Source of the DNA: Mesodorylaimus sp. YZB2_4
Taxonomy: Eukaryota; Nematoda; Enoplea; Dorylaimida; Dorylaimidae
Direction of reading: 5' to 3'
Length of the DNA stretch: 64,000 nt
Assembly: GCA_030248295.1 (NCBI GenBank)
Contig: JASANH010000306.1
Location: 19,668 to 83,667 of the forward strand
In this document: piece after piece, positions 1 to 13,002 of the stretch
Layout of the letters: each line of letters opens with the position of its first letter
Numbering within the stretch: position 1 is the first letter of the stretch
Position numbers and translations under genes: made by a program
Notes under the pieces: model-generated
What the model was told of the DNA's origin: nothing
The model's database searches: none
What the model saw: only the letters and a program-made list of their open reading frames with translations

Positions 1-50
1 GATTACCAAACGCTCAGATGCACGGCTGTTTTTTTTTTTATCTGACGCAG

Positions 51-686
51 AGCGTATGGCGCCATGTGCAGGCTTTGGGCCACCAAGATCGATACAAGAC
101 TGAGGAGCAGTTTCGAATCAAGGTGAAGATGATCACTGCATAAGCTTTCGTTCCAGTCCAAGACGTCGAGGCCTCATTGGATATTTTGATTCACGAATAT
201 AAGAACGATGTCGATCTTATGGGTAAGCTTTACTACCGTTTCTGAGGACTGTTCTCCTTACTGTCTAATGATTTAGACGTGATCCGTTATTTCGAAGATA
301 ATTACGTTCGTAATCGAAATCGACGACGCCCAGTAAGATTTCCAATCGAATTTTAGAATTGCCATCACGCAACAGCTGAAGGCCAGCCTAGAACGAACAA
401 TAATGTTGAAGCTTGGCATTTGGCATTTGAGGTGGGTAATTGTCTTATTTGCATCGAAACATTTGCTTTTTTTCAAGCATATAATTATCAGAACATGATT
501 GGATCGCATCATCCGACAGTGCATCGTTTCGCGCAGTCGTTACAACTGGAACAATCGCTAACAGAGACGAGAAAGGCAGTCTACGAAGCTAACGACAATC
601 GATTAAAGAACCTTATCAACGATTATCCTAACCGCGACCGCATAGATTTTTCACGTGGCTGTTCATACAGATTTGATTTTTATTAG
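51..686 (+). pseudogene. MULE-type transposase C-terminal relic
   Basis: Three exons can be traced: 51-222, 277-431 and 492-686. They join in frame through GT-AG introns (GTAAGC donor at 223, GTGGGT donor at 432, acceptors TTTAG and ATCAG). The encoded series matches the C-terminal part of Mutator-like transposases and their relatives: a VWRHVQALG stretch, then YFEDNYV, then TNNNVEAWH, then GSHHPTVHRF. In this family the TNN.VE.WH block follows the DDE catalytic domain. The catalytic part would lie left of the window. Two in-frame stops break it: TAA in exon 1 between ITA and AFVP, and TAG in exon 2 where the family has a tryptophan before NCHHAT. It is therefore a dead copy. The last exon ends at a TAG at 684. 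Superfamily assignment is from motif memory, not a search. Confidence 0.6.
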
Positions 687-2820
687 GCGATTACGAATGC
701 GTCATCGCATGAGTATGCTGACGGTCTTCAAAAATGGTTACTTTGACGCAATGTCTTTTATGTACGTATTTATGTTCCAGATTTAAAAATATTTGGTTTT
801 ATTTGCAGATAAAAACGTCAGCGTTAACTCGTCTCGCGGTGAAATGTCATCACGTTAAATTGTCTTGCGTTGAAATGTCGGCGTTGCAACGTCTGCGCTA
901 AACTGTCCTTCGGTAAAAGGTCATAGCGCCAAGCTAGATATAGTGTGTATCGCGGTGGATTCCTGGCGCAGTACAAGAGCGTACTGCATTTTATGTGCAG
1001 CCTTTCTCACCACGCTAGAATAACCAAGGTTTGAGGCTTTTGTGTGGCTTGTTTTGAAAAATACGCGTACGGAATAATTGGGTCGAGTTTACAAGCTAAT
1101 TGAATCTAGCTACCAAAATATACAGTGTGTTTGCACAAGGTAAGGGATCATCTAACAAGTGTAAAGAAGGTCATAGTATACTCGTGTCTGGTACACAATA
1201 ACGTTACCTACAATGTTAAATGACAGTGAGTTGTGGGGGTATTATTGTCAGTGAGCTAGCATACGGAGCAGTGTGCAATTTTTTTAAAACGAGTAATTGT
1301 AAAGCAATGTCGGAAAGAGAAAAGTAACGGAAACCAAAACGCAGAGTACCACGGAAAGCGATGACACTTGCAAAAGAAGCAACAACGATAAAGTCATATC
1401 ACTATTGATCGTGCTGAATGCTCTTTCTAAACTGTGGTCGAAGCTAGCTAACAACTTGGCAAGTAGGACTTTGTGGAGAGTACGAGTACGTTCAGGTATG
1501 TGTCTCTAGGATAACTTTTGCTAGATGTTATTTGCTACAATGCACATGTAGCAGATAACGTGCGGCAGAAGATTGAGACAATGCGAACTAACGATGCCAT
1601 AAACGTCGGAAAGAACCAATCGTTTTTCTAGGTCATTGCCTGAAATCGATGAGAATAGACTATTCGATCTGGACCTTATCGATTGCGTAAGTACCATTAT
1701 TTGCCTCCTGCCCATCACTTGCATGTGAATTCGCGTGCGCTATTTCTGACACTTTCCCTCCTTGCGTTAGACTTTTGATTCTTTTAATTTCATTTCTTTG
1801 CGGATAGGATTTTGAACCTATCCCAAAACTGAAGATTTATGCCTTCGTTATTCCTTGTACCCACAATCGTTGATGGGTTTTTTTTGTCTTCATGATCAGT
1901 AATTAGGTCTTTTTACCCCGCAATGCATAGGTGTATGACCAATCTTTAATGCAGTTAGTTCCCCTTCCGCACATTCTTCAGTCTGGCTTTTCGACATAAA
2001 GGGGAAGGGGCTCAGTAGTTAGCGGTCGACCGATAACTCGACTCTATAACACGCAGGTATATATCTACACGTGCTATATCATCCAGGCGAACGTTTTACT
2101 GGGAGGCCCTCCCATTAGAGACAAGAGGTGATCGATAACGTTAAAACAAACAAAACCATGCCAGCTTCTGTTTGTTCGCTTACCTTCCAGTTTTAAACGG
2201 GCTTGCCATTGCTCACTGATGAGTGAAAGATGAAACAATAGAGGGGAATTGTCAGGTTATGCCTTGTCTTGTTGTGTTGTGTGTTGTGTCATTTGCAGTC
2301 GGTTATTTTTCTGGAAACGCAGATTCAAGAATTGGTTTTGTGCTTGCCAATATGCTTCCTATTGTCGTGCATGATGGAGGCTGTAAAAGGAATTCAAGTT
2401 TTTTAGCACTGTGATGTTGCTTTTTTCTGGCAATGGGGGTTGCGTGAGGGCAGTGACGATGGGGAGACTAATTGTAAGTGAGCATTAGGTCTCTTGAAAC
2501 CTTTTCTGTGAACATCAAGCTATGCCGAAGTCATTGACCATTTCACCTGGAAAGCTTATGGCCAGATAGAGGGTTCTGCTTGGGGCTACGGTTACTTACT
2601 CAAGGTACTGTCAGTTTGTGCCAAGGAGCATGGGTGAGGGCTCTAAATGCTTCTATGTACAGTAGGCAACCGCAGCTGTGGCAATAAAAATGCTTACGCG
2701 CATGTATTTTAGGTCTGCTTATCGGATTTGTCTAGGATCGATCGGACTATATTACAGGACTCGTTGCGCCTAATGCACTACGTAAATGTCATCAACCATT
2801 CTAAAAAATTTCAGAGTATA
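687..2820. other. No recognisable gene
   Basis: Only short open frames occur and none has a family signature. A degenerate tandem pattern lies at about 809-935, in which GTC, GCG and AAATGTC blocks recur roughly every 33 nt. The rest appears to be ordinary intergenic sequence. Confidence 0.5.
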
Positions 2821-5800
2821 GGGGGCATGAGGATCAGAGGAAGAGCAGGAGGTGATAAGGCCCTGTAGGAGGAGTGGTCGTCCGGAGAAGAAAGCGGAAA
2901 GGGACAAGCTTGTGGCTTTCACCGCCAAATTTCATTCAGATGAACTGCAGGCTTTATGCCGCATTCGAATAGACCACAATGTTTCGACACGCCGCGATTA
3001 ATTGGAATACTTCATGCAATTAGAGTCGGCCTAAAGCGATCGGTAGACACCGTTACAAGGTGGTCGCCGCTTCGATGAGCAGCGACCGCATGGAACACCT
3101 ACAGGTGCGAGGGCGCGCCGAATTTCAATTCCGTCGGGAGCTGGCAGTCTCTTTATCAGGGGTGAGGGAGAGGCAGTTTTTCGGTTTTGGATGCTTTACT
3201 ACAAGCATCACATGCTGTGCAGGTGCTCCCTCGGATGAGTCCAATCGTCATGGCACTGTTTCCACCGTAGAGCTGGCAGTAGATGACGCTGAGTTGATGG
3301 ACAGCGATTATGACCCGTATGAATTCGATCCTGAGGCGGTATTCTAGAAGCGTTTTCCAGCGAGATTTTCCAGTGAGGTGACTGGACTCTAGTGAGATGG
3401 GTGCGTTTGCTATTACAGAAACAATTACAGTTTATAGTCACAGGCATTGAGCCCGATAACACTGTTACTGCGCAAAAAATACCTAAAATGCTATTCCATA
3501 GAACTTTATCGCTCGGAAAGTCCAGTCCACTATCACAGGTGGCTGGGAAAAAGCTTCAGGTGCTCTCGATCGCTTGAAACTGTTTTCCAGCAAGCTTTTA
3601 CCGTATATAAATGGTAGAGTTTTGCCGTGAGTTGTCCCAGTGGCAGAGCAGAGATATGGCGGTCAATGCGACAGAGGATTTTTTCAGGTTTCCAATAAAA
3701 GTAAGGAGGTGCGGAAATTTAAGGACCACAGATAAACACTTCAGACAATTTCAAAAGTGGATAACTGCTCAATTGATTAGGCACATGTTATCGATGTAGC
3801 AAGTACGTCTTGAGCACGAGTTCGGATCTGACTGTGGAAAAAAAGAAAGACTGATCGTTTTACATCCACATTCTGTACTGTAATGTTTGTTTCGCATGAT
3901 TTTCTGCCTGACCACAGTGGTGTTCAGCTTGGTTTTGACATCGATCGGGCGATCCAAGTACCACCAAAGTAGATGGTCAACAGTCCAGTCAATAGACAGA
4001 TCTTGTGCACTTCAAAAAGAGGAAGAGCTTCAACCTCCAATGACAACTGACACGTGATAAGCACCGGTTCAATTCTTCCACTCAGCTCCACATGCATAAC
4101 ATTCCGTAGATTCCCTTATACCTCACACGAGAAGTTTCGAAGGGCTGCCCAAACTAGTGTGCATATACTCTTGAGATGAAACATTCGTAGTTTTGTTTGG
4201 CACTTGGAGCTCTCCCTCAAGCGTCATCAACAATGGGAGGAAGTCATGTAAGACGGTGCAAAAATTCAGAAAAATGAATGTAAGAAGTGCAGGAGTAGGA
4301 AGGAATAATCGTAAGAAGGGGAAGAGGGAAAGATAGAAGGAATCATGACCTGCAATTTATGTTCTCCACTTTTACCTGACATTCACACTCATCCCTCTAC
4401 AGCCGCTTCGAACACCTATTCGGGGATGCACTCATTGCGGGGATGCACTCAGCGTGGGTATCTATGTACAAACCGTAGGTGACAGCAAAATGCACGCGGA
4501 AATTGCTGGAATATGCGAGCCTTGTCACCAGGAAATAACAACGACCCTATTTTGTTTTTGGGATAGGCGCAATAAGTTAGGCCTTCATACAGTCACCACA
4601 ATTGACTTTCACAGAGAGCTCAGTGGAATAAGTCATAGTCACCTCATTGGAAAGTTACAGTCGCCTCGCTGGAATTTTCCTTTCATGTCACTATTTTTCA
4701 GCGAGAATACGGCCTTCGAACGGGAACCAGCTGAGACCGAGCTGCACACCCAAAGGATGCATGGTGCAGGTGCGGCAGGCAACGACAGCTTCGACATGAA
4801 TGACGGCTGTGGACGTCAGTTTCATCCGCCAGTACCTGACGATAGCCAGAGGGCAGCGGACAGGAAGGAGCTGATCACGCGAGCCAAAGAAGCAGAACCT
4901 ATAGAATACGACTAAAGCAACAGCACCCGCCTGCTCCCAGAGGGATACTACAAAAAGTTTAGCAAGGGAAAGAAAGTGAAGCTACATGTGGGGAAAACTC
5001 CAGTTGTGTCGAAGGATGGCTTGTTGATTTATCCTCCCGCTTGTAAGCGTCGGACAGAGAAGCAGAAACCAATGGACGTGTGATGATGGCAGGTTCTTTT
5101 CTTTATTTGATATCGCGTAAGATGCTGCAATTGCCGTTATAACATAGGTGGATCGTTGAGTTTTACCAGCTGATCAAACCCATTTCGTCAAAGTGTTATG
5201 TTAGCAGTTGCACTGCCAGCAACAACTTGGACCCAGAGACCATGAAACCTGGAATGAGAGTAAGCTGATGAGATCATTCATGATGCGACATAAAGTTGCA
5301 ACTTCTTTTCAGCGAGTCGGAGGCGTGCTGGAGATTACTGTCAAACGCAAGGGAAGTCCTTTGATACCCGAGTTCAAGTGGTCATTGTCCAGAAAACTGC
5401 AGCATTTTTCCCGGCCCCGCGCTCAATTTTGCGCTCTCAACACTATGCTCTCATCGGCCATTGTTGTTGTACGTGAGTGTTTGAGCGGTTCCCTGCTCCC
5501 ACCAAATCTAGCTCTACAACTCTGTAAGTCCTGTCATTTTTTCAGAGCGGCAACACCTATGGCATGTAGGCTGATGCGCATCATGAAGATGGTTTTGGGA
5601 GGCATGGAAAGATTACATTTAGACAATGAATATTTGCATGCCATCAAAAACGCAGTATCTCGGAGTCCGGCGGATGCTCGTGGCACCTGTCGTAGAGCGA
5701 TGCTTGCTTATCGAGCAAAATCTTATCGTCAATTCAATAAAATAAAACAATTTTTGGGTCATTTGCGCAGCAGATGGACAATTCGACAGTCCTGGATTTT

Positions 5801-7300
5801 GTGTGAGCGTCTTTCCTGGTGCTTATGCAGACTGCCTGTGAATGCTTTTGTTCTCAGGCTTTGTATTTAGACATACGTTCAAATGATTGTTGTCCTGGAA
5901 CGCGAGGAGGAGGATAAAACGATTCATTCTGAGAATACAGCGTCAGTGAGAACCGACGTGACCTTACTCGAGCTTATGCGTCAGTATTTTGGTAGATGCA
6001 ATCCTACACTCACGAGTTTTCCAAGCTCGCTTTCAGAACAAGCAAGAGCAGAACCTACGAAATTCCTCGAAGCGACGAAAACTTCACTCGCGGCTTTTGA
6101 TGACATTGATGACAGAATGTTGCAGCGCCTATTGCATTTTTTGTCAAAAGGCAAGCCATCAACTAGACCTGTGGCACCGGGCGAAGAACATGGGCTTCCA
6201 CTAATGTAAGGCGAGTTTTATGCTATGATAATTCAGTACGTATGATGATTAAGCAAAGATTTCTCATACTTCACTTCAGGGAGAAGGTTGGCAGCGAAAG
6301 GAGCAAGTTGTTGTTACCATGGATAGCAGTCAGTCAGAAATCATTTGTGGTACCTACGTTGCTAGCGGTGCAAGGGTAATGTAGAACTGATGAAGGCAAA
6401 CTTGTTTTCGATTCTGTGCCATGTGCGTGACATCCACAGAATTTCTGGACCCCCAGCATGCAAAAAGTGAGCGCATATCTGATGGGAGACACATGGAACT
6501 ACGTATTCTATGACATGTGCATTGCCTTCTAGGCAGAGAAAACGTACAGTCACATTCCTCATTTGATGGGGCCATTCTCGTTAAGGCGTGCCTCACGCTT
6601 TTTAGGATGGGGAACCACAGATTGTCGTGTTTTCCATCCAAAATTACCTGAAAAGGCTGGTCCCCAACACGGCTGGGGTGCAGGAGTCCTTGAAAGACGT
6701 GCTCTCTCTCGGTACAGAAGTCGGTACAATTTGGCAGAATTCATGGAACCCCTGAATGAGCGACCAGAGAAAGAAAATAAGACAATCATTAATCGCAATC
6801 ACGACAGACTATAGATTTACGGCATTGAGGAGGAGGCACTCACAGATGAGACAACCCAGCACCCCTCCGACAGTGAAGACTTCTGGTCTTGACTGTAGTG
6901 ACATGCATTCGCTGAAATGTGCCATCGTTTGTTCATAGATAGTCCGATTCTGCTGTTTCTTTTTTCCCACTTTGTATCCACTTATCTGCAACTGCATTGC
7001 ATAAAGATCATTTTCATCTGGTCTTCGAGTCAACTGAAGCATTTATCAGTGTTCGACATAATAGATACCTGAAGCATTTATGCATGCTGCTTTTGTTCTC
7101 CCTGCCCGTGCCACTTTAGGTGTTGCTTGATTATGGCGAATTCAACTATTCCTCTATTCATAACCAGAACGAGAACTGCGCACAAACGATCTAGGAGGGT
7201 GCAATTGTCAAGTTTACTGTTATTCAAGACCACCCTGTTGTTGCCCTCCCACCTGTTGTTGCTCATGTAGACCCCCTTCCTTGCTGTTGCTCCTGTTTAT
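2820..7300 (+). other. Unassigned exon-like fragments
   Basis: Several plus-strand frames look like exon pieces, but I recognise no domain. At 2841-3000 a basic stretch (RRSGRPEKKAERD) precedes a stop. The 4454-4915 frame ends in a charged segment, and past its stop a basic tail reads on to about 5081. A 220-codon frame at 5208-5870 and a 108-codon frame at 5883-6209 have unremarkable composition. Near 6815-6893 an acidic tail ending SDSEDFWS meets a stop, like the end of a gene. These could be exons of one or more genes, possibly including the 7.3-8.2 kb gene, or chance frames. I assign no function. Confidence 0.25.
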
Positions 7301-7342
7301 TGAATGGATGGAAATGTAGCGACGACAAATGTGCTTGTCCAG

Positions 7343-8244
7343 GTCGATTTTATGGGATAGTTCATCGTTACTCAGATTTTCGCGCCTGGCAGCTTGATGG
7401 TGTCGAGTCTGCCAACACCGACGTTTCAATCCCACAAGCCAGTTCGAAACTGGGCGAGAACAAGTACGAGGAGACCGATGTAAGTAAAATGCTTATTGAT
7501 AACATTAAGTGCTCATGCGGCCAGGACAGGTCTGTTTCAGCTGACGGAGCCAAATTTGAGTGAACAGGTTGACAGCCCACCTGCCGCTCCACACATGGTC
7601 TCGCGTCCGAAGGAGCCTGTCATGACCTTATCTGGAGCGAATGCTGCTGTTGCATGCCAGGTGGCATCAACTTTACGACGCCTGCGCACTCACGAAATCA
7701 CCCGATTCTTCTCTCAATTTGACTCCAGCGACATGGAGGCGCTTGAACAGTAGCTGTGACAGTGGATAGCCCCAAAAGACCAGAGCGAGCGCACACCGCC
7801 TCAGGAACTGCCCCTTTGACGCCGATGTGGACACGTAAGTGACTAGTCATATCCTGTCGTCCTATTTCTCTTGTATTGTGCTCTATAGCATTTCATCCTG
7901 TTTTCTCTCCCTGTGCATCGGATTAGTGGAGATATACATATACTGCTGCCTGTTTATTCATTCATATATTTTAGGGCACCCATGACGATGGGTCAACCAT
8001 GAAGCAGTTTCGTTATCATGCGTACCGCTCGTATATTTTGTGGATTTACGGCGTCTTGGCCCAAGAGGATCGGCGCCCGCTTCCCAACTGCGCGTACAGG
8101 GTGAGAAGCATTTCTCGCTCATCACTGCCAGCCTGCTGCACTTTGTTCCAGGTTATCCGAGGGTTGTGCCCTGAGCCGAACCAGGTGTACACTCATTTCC
8201 AGAATCAGCGCCAGCTACTCACATTGACTCATTTGACACGATAA
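7343..8244 (+). CDS. Spliced gene with P2X7-type C-terminal domain
   Basis: Exon-like blocks are bounded by good splice signals: 7343-7479 (acceptor TTGTCCAG, donor GTAAGT), one starting at 7541 (acceptor GTTTCAG), one ending at 7830 (donor GTAAGTGA), then 7975-8100 and 8152-8244 (donor GTGAGA, acceptor TTGTTCCAG). The last two encode FRYHAYRSYILWIYG, a proline/cysteine segment (LPNCAYR), then VIRGLCPEP and VYTHF. This pattern matches the intracellular C-terminal domain of the P2X7 receptor, which also occurs as a stand-alone zinc-binding domain in many invertebrate proteins. No P2X channel segments are visible, so this is probably the stand-alone type. The first exon has a RYSDF motif reminiscent of TruD/PUS7 pseudouridine synthases; I regard that as a weak alternative. 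The frame has stops at 7751 and nearby, so exon joining there is unresolved and the gene may be damaged. Confidence 0.42.
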
Positions 8245-8816
8245 ATTTGCATCAACAGAGTGCGATGGACTTGCTTTCTTGCTAGCTTGCTGTGTCTTTT
8301 ATTCGTGGGCTTTTTTGCATGTTCTACCTTTATTCGTAGTGTACGGTGGAGCGCACAGCTAGTGAATTCAGGCAAGATAATCAGATTTAGAGGCAGCCTC
8401 AATTTTTAGAATTGTTATTCAGCTTGTTAGAGCTCAAACTGAAAAAGGCCATTTGAAGAACACTACACCCCCTAATGATGATAGGCCATTGAACCATAGA
8501 GCGTTTGGAAGTGGACATAAGTCTTTTACTTGGTCACCGATTTTTTGCAAAATCCGATCAGTCTGATTCAAATTCGAGTTTCCCTAGAACGTTGAAAGCT
8601 ATTAAGCACGGCGAGCACAAATTTTAAAGAGAGGGATTTTAGCTCCCAAAAGCTGTCGGCCCGACGATCCCTGTATGCGGCGGAAAGATTTATGGATTGG
8701 CGAGGATTTCTTGAAAGTGGCCGCTATGTACTCCGGTAAATTCACCTGAATGTTTTATATATTTGCGCCCTAGCTCCCTGCACTAGCTTACTTTCGGTAA
8801 CAGTGGTATTTTGCAG

Positions 8817-8950
8817 TGTGTCTAGTCATTCGTCTGCCGTTCGATCAAAAGGAGCGTGTCGCCAAGGCCGAGAAGCATCGCCAACGCTGCGCAGATTTTG
8901 ATTTCGATCACATGGTACTGTTGCACATGTTCGAAAAATTTGACTATCAC
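8817..8950 (+). CDS. Possible DEAH-box helicase exon
   Basis: After an acceptor (TATTTTGCAG at about 8807-8816) an open stretch reads PFDQKERVAKAEKHR and then DHMVLLHMFEKFDYH. DEAH/DHX helicases have a PF....-basic helix-SDH-(L/T)LL-aromatic pattern in the region after the second RecA domain. I see neither the helicase motifs nor other exons nearby, so this is either an isolated exon, a gene fragment or a coincidence. The frame continues past the likely exon end to 9091 without further recognisable motifs. Confidence 0.22.
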
Positions 8951-9124
8951 TGTGAGATCTTTTTTTGTTGGTCCCTTCCCACAAAGAATGATTCTATTGC
9001 TACGGTATGGCGGACTGGGTGCGAGTATGGCGGCCTGTGTAGGCGGTCGCGTTTCGCCTTGCTCTCCTTCTGGCTCCTTGCCAAGTTTTAAAATTTCGTT
9101 TGCTAGTAAAACATTTTATCGTAG

Positions 9125-10060
9125 CAAGTATTGTTGAACAATGGGTTTTTCCAACGTTGATTCGGTCCTAGGGAAAATTGATTTCGTCAAAGCGAGGATC
9201 TTATCGCAAAATCACGATGCATTCGGTATTGTTGAAACAAAAATTGATTCCTCGATTGCGGACTTCTTGTTAGAGTTAGCTGTGTGTAATTATAATTTTA
9301 TTTTGTCTCGACAGAATGAAAAGTGGTGGCGGTCTGGCGGTTCTTGTTCGGAGAGATATTCCTGTAACGAGATTGAAATTAGGTGTTTATTAGGTCTATC
9401 AGCGAAATTATCACGGCAAAAAACAGTTAGCATGAATCGTCGAGAAAATTGGATTTCAAGTGATTTATTAGCTATGATTCAGCGTAAAAATGAGCAATAC
9501 TGGATTTAGAAGAGCATTGGGCTATCGACAGATAAACGTTTGTTCAAAACGCTTCGTCAGCAATGCAGAAAATCGCTGAGGGAAGCCGGAGAGAATTTGT
9601 TTCGTCGACGTTTTCAGAAGCTTCGTCCCCAGCAGAATTTTGGTCGTCGTTTCGTCGCCTTTCTCGCGGAGACCGCGGTCTTCCTGCACTGATGGACGAT
9701 TTAGGTCGATTTTGGTGATCGGCTCCGCAGTTACTTCTCATGTCCTCAATGAGAAATTCGGTTCAAATTTTAATCACGCTGATTTTGGTCCCTTAAAGTC
9801 ACCTAACGATGAATGTGCCATGGACGACGTAACGAATTATTCTGTCTTTGAGTCGTTTGTACGCCACGAAATTTTGAATTTAAGAAGATCGATCGCACCT
9901 GGCGAGGATGGATTACCTGTTCTGACTCTCAAAAATATTGTTGACTCTACTTCGCCTGCGGTGACAGCCTTATATAATCGCTCGATTTGTGAAGATATCT
10001 CTGAAAACGACTACAATTTTCTTGGAAGATTGGAACAGATCGTTGGATAAAAGGAAACTA
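9125..10060 (+). pseudogene. Decayed LINE: endonuclease and RT fragments
   Basis: The first frame (9141-9509) starts with a degenerate APE-type endonuclease, including a DAFGIVETKI segment matching the catalytic ETK motif. It then shifts frame in the GGG-rich segment typical of these endonucleases. Further on, SPAEFWSSFRRLS (about 9615-9660) and NLRRSIAPGEDGLP (about 9870-9920) are characteristic of the region before and at the start of the reverse transcriptase in CR1/Jockey-like LINEs. Most of the RT, including the catalytic YADD box, is missing, and several stops and shifts are present. The same motifs recur in the minus-strand LINE at 47.3-50 kb, so the two belong to one family. No poly-A tail is visible at the right end. 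Confidence 0.6.
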
Positions 10061-10439
10061 ATTGCGGGATTGTACCCAACCAGTCATTGCAACCGCATCT
10101 CATTGGTTTTGGTGCTTTCGCGGAGCAGTAAATGCGGTCAGCTGATCTTGGAATTATTCCGAATGGGCTGCGATGTTATGCGTAAGTAGTATCGATCTAG
10201 GGGTTAGGACATTGATTAGGGACCATACAAATACAAGGTGGTGTTTGTGCCCTGAGAGAGGGGGTAGAGCCTAGCGCGCAAGGGACAGCTAACGTGGTAT
10301 GCAGTGGAGGCAAAAAACGGGACATGAAGTCAAGATGCAGCAGAGCTTTGACTGAGCAAAGAATTTAAAAAAGAAGCCGTCTTTGTGACCAAATTATCTT
10401 TTTACAGCATGTTACGAGAGTCTTTGTAACAAACCTTGT

Positions 10440-10648
10440 TGCCATAACACGTGAGGAGTACAACGTTTGCTGCTTCGAGCGAAGGACAACCGCAAGATCG
10501 CGTCTACGCCAAATGCGAGGATCGAAAGGAAGAATTCGCCGAAATGCTGGATGGAGAAGATAAGGAGTTCGATGACACTGATGTTTTGCAACACGCGGAA
10601 GAGGAAGAGGGGGCGGATGATACTATGATGGTTGGTGGGAGTGATTAA
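10440..10648 (+). CDS. Acidic C-terminal exon, unassigned
   Basis: A 65-codon open frame encodes a strongly acidic tail, with runs such as DGEDKEFDDTD and EEEEGADD, and ends at TAA. Acidic tails of this kind end many chromatin and nucleolar proteins, but no domain identifies it. It may be the last exon of a gene whose upstream exons I could not connect. Confidence 0.25.
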
Positions 10649-10984
10649 TTGGCGACTTCTTGAATGTTTACAAATGTCGGTTTCTTTTGCACTAAGCACG
10701 CGTCGCCTTATCACGCTTACTTGTGACAGGCACTTTGCGCATTTTTTGGTAATTCAGCTCAACTTTTTTCTTTTTTCCCCGAGATCGGATGCACTACTCT
10801 TTTAAAAAATATTAACACCGTTCTAGATTATGAAAACAAGCACCATTTTGCCCTCATCGTTGATCATGGATATAGATATATAATTGACACAGCGAGATCG
10901 CATCCATCTCATGCATCCTAAAATCTCAATAACACCACATCTTATTTCACAACCTCCCTAGCTTCTTATCTATAAACTAGCTTC

Positions 10985-11700
10985 CGCTTCACTTGCGATT
11001 TAATTAGCTGAATTTTCTCACCGACTTTTCTCTCCAGCGCACGATTCTCTTGTGTCGAGTGATCGATGATATCCGAATTTTTAGCCGATAGTGCGAGCTT
11101 TCGGTTTTCCATTTCTTTGTCCAACTTTCGATTGTTACCGCCAGCCGCTGGTTTTTTTGCATCAAACTCTCGATTATTCTTGATTGTTCCAGCACGCCCT
11201 CGACTTAATTGCTGTTCTCCTTTGATATACAGGCTGATTCTTGAAATAATCGCTCATTTTATCCTTCAAGGCGCTTGTACAATTCCGGTGACGACCGCTC
11301 GTTCTGCAACAATGTTTGCTGACTGGCGAGATCGCCTTGCGGGCTAGCACAGGCAATGACATCGGCTTTAGTGGCCAGATTGAAGCAGCGCATTTAAAAC
11401 CATCAAAATTTAGAGCTGTAATAAGATCTGATTCTTACAAGTAGAACTTTCACAAATTCACGACTTTATTCAACGAGTCAATCAGTTAGTTTTGAATCGT
11501 GTTTTTTTCAGGTTCTACTGGACAGAGTCGTTGTATAGGCGCTAAGTTGTCTTACGGAATGCTCAAAAGCCGCCCAGCTACGATGCGCGTTGAAGAAACG
11601 TCCACTTCGTACTGACAGATAATCTCCCAATTCCTTTACAGCAGCAAATCCATCAGCTGGTTGGGCCATTAAATTTCGTGCCTTAACTTTCATCCCTTGA
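10985..11700 (-). CDS. Coiled-coil gene fragments, unassigned
   Basis: On the minus strand three blocks have coding character. One lies near 11508-11693 and contains AVKELGDYLSVR. One near 11265-11400 reads through CFNLATKADVIACASPQGD to a stop after KRLEG. One near 10985-11215 is rich in charged and aliphatic heptads (NNRKLDKEMENRKL, ENRALERKVGEKI), suggesting a coiled coil. They are in different frames and would need splicing or frameshifts to join. I do not recognise the family, and no basic DNA-binding region typical of bZIP proteins precedes the heptads. Confidence 0.25.
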
Positions 11701-11709
11701 TTTTCATCC

Positions 11710-12990
11710 TATGTGCTATGCGCCTCTGTTGCTCTTCTGTGCACAGTAGTACTCTCTTCTTGTTTGCAAGCCTCTTGTATGTAATATTGTGGGGCACTCC
11801 TTCAACTGACAGCAATCACCTGTCGTGGCTAAGGGCTCCAAAATAGACTTTCCTGGCAAGATCCAGTCTTCCCTAAAAGGCACGAATATTAGCAGCAAGC
11901 CACAGAGTAGTAAAGAGGGCTACTGCGAGGGGGTCTGCATGTGTATTCATTTAGTTCCCCTTAACCACATGACCCTCGGGGTGTCCCCTTGCGCTTTTTC
12001 AATTAAGTAAAACCCGCAGGAGCGCTTTTCGCGGTCATTTCAAATCAAGAATGTGAAATGGTTTTTAGTTGGATACATAGGAAGCGTGTGTAGCGTGTAT
12101 AACACATATTAGTTACGCATGGTTGACGAAACGCAAAATCCTCAATAGGATGACATAATTGGTGCCAGTTTTCGAATTTACTGGTATACCAAAAACTGTC
12201 ATCCTAAAAGGATTTTATTCAGAAACCATTACATGATAGAAAGCACTTCATGATAAAAACGGAAAAAAACAAAGTATTCCTGTACGCGATCTATTGCGGT
12301 TGTTGTTGTTGCTGCTGGCGGATAGGAGCCGCCTGCTGCTCCCAGCGAACGCTCTGCCGCTGTTAAATTTGGCCAAGTTTGCTCGGCCATTTTGCAGGCC
12401 AGGGCCATGTTGGCCGCCAGACCCGTGTTAAAAAATACAGTTCTTGCGTACAGCGAGAATCCATTGACTCAAGGCATTGTTTAATGTTCTAAAAATAAAA
12501 TATGATCTGATTGAGATAAGGTGGAAATGAGATCAAAACAATATTAAAAATAATAAGACTAGGCACTCGAGCTACTTAGTTAAGAATTACCAGGCTTTGG
12601 GTGATAAAAGAGAACAGGGCAGTGCGCCAACAAGTTTCGAGATTCACCAACAACCGTCCGTAGCCAAGTTTTCCTATTATGTTTCTGGTATCGTTTACTA
12701 ATGGAAGAGCGCAACACATCTGACCTGATAAACTTGGCCGGATGAATTGTTTCATCACCATTGACTGAATTTGAATGTTCACACTGTCGCCATTTTTGAT
12801 GACAGGCGGGTGCATATTATGTTGACAGTTTCTGTTTATAAGTTTGTAATTTTTATCTTACTTGACCGCATTTATCGGTTATCAAGAGCGATTGTTATAT
12901 AGGTTATTGATTCTACATATAATGGAAAAGAAGGGCATACTGGCAACTTCGCTTTTAAAACGTCTATCTATCTTTTGCAACTCCTGTTGA
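11710..12990. other. No recognised gene
   Basis: A minus-strand frame at 12576-12815 has no motif I recognise. A short TTG/CTG/GCC-rich microsatellite-like tract lies at about 12300-12345. Nothing else is supported. Confidence 0.4.
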
Positions 12991-13002
12991 GAAAACTCAA
13001 TT

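Noticed and set aside
7343-7479. TruD/PUS7 pseudouridine synthase, from a RYSDF motif
   Set aside because: The motif is short, the following residues do not fit, and the downstream exons match the P2X7-type domain instead.
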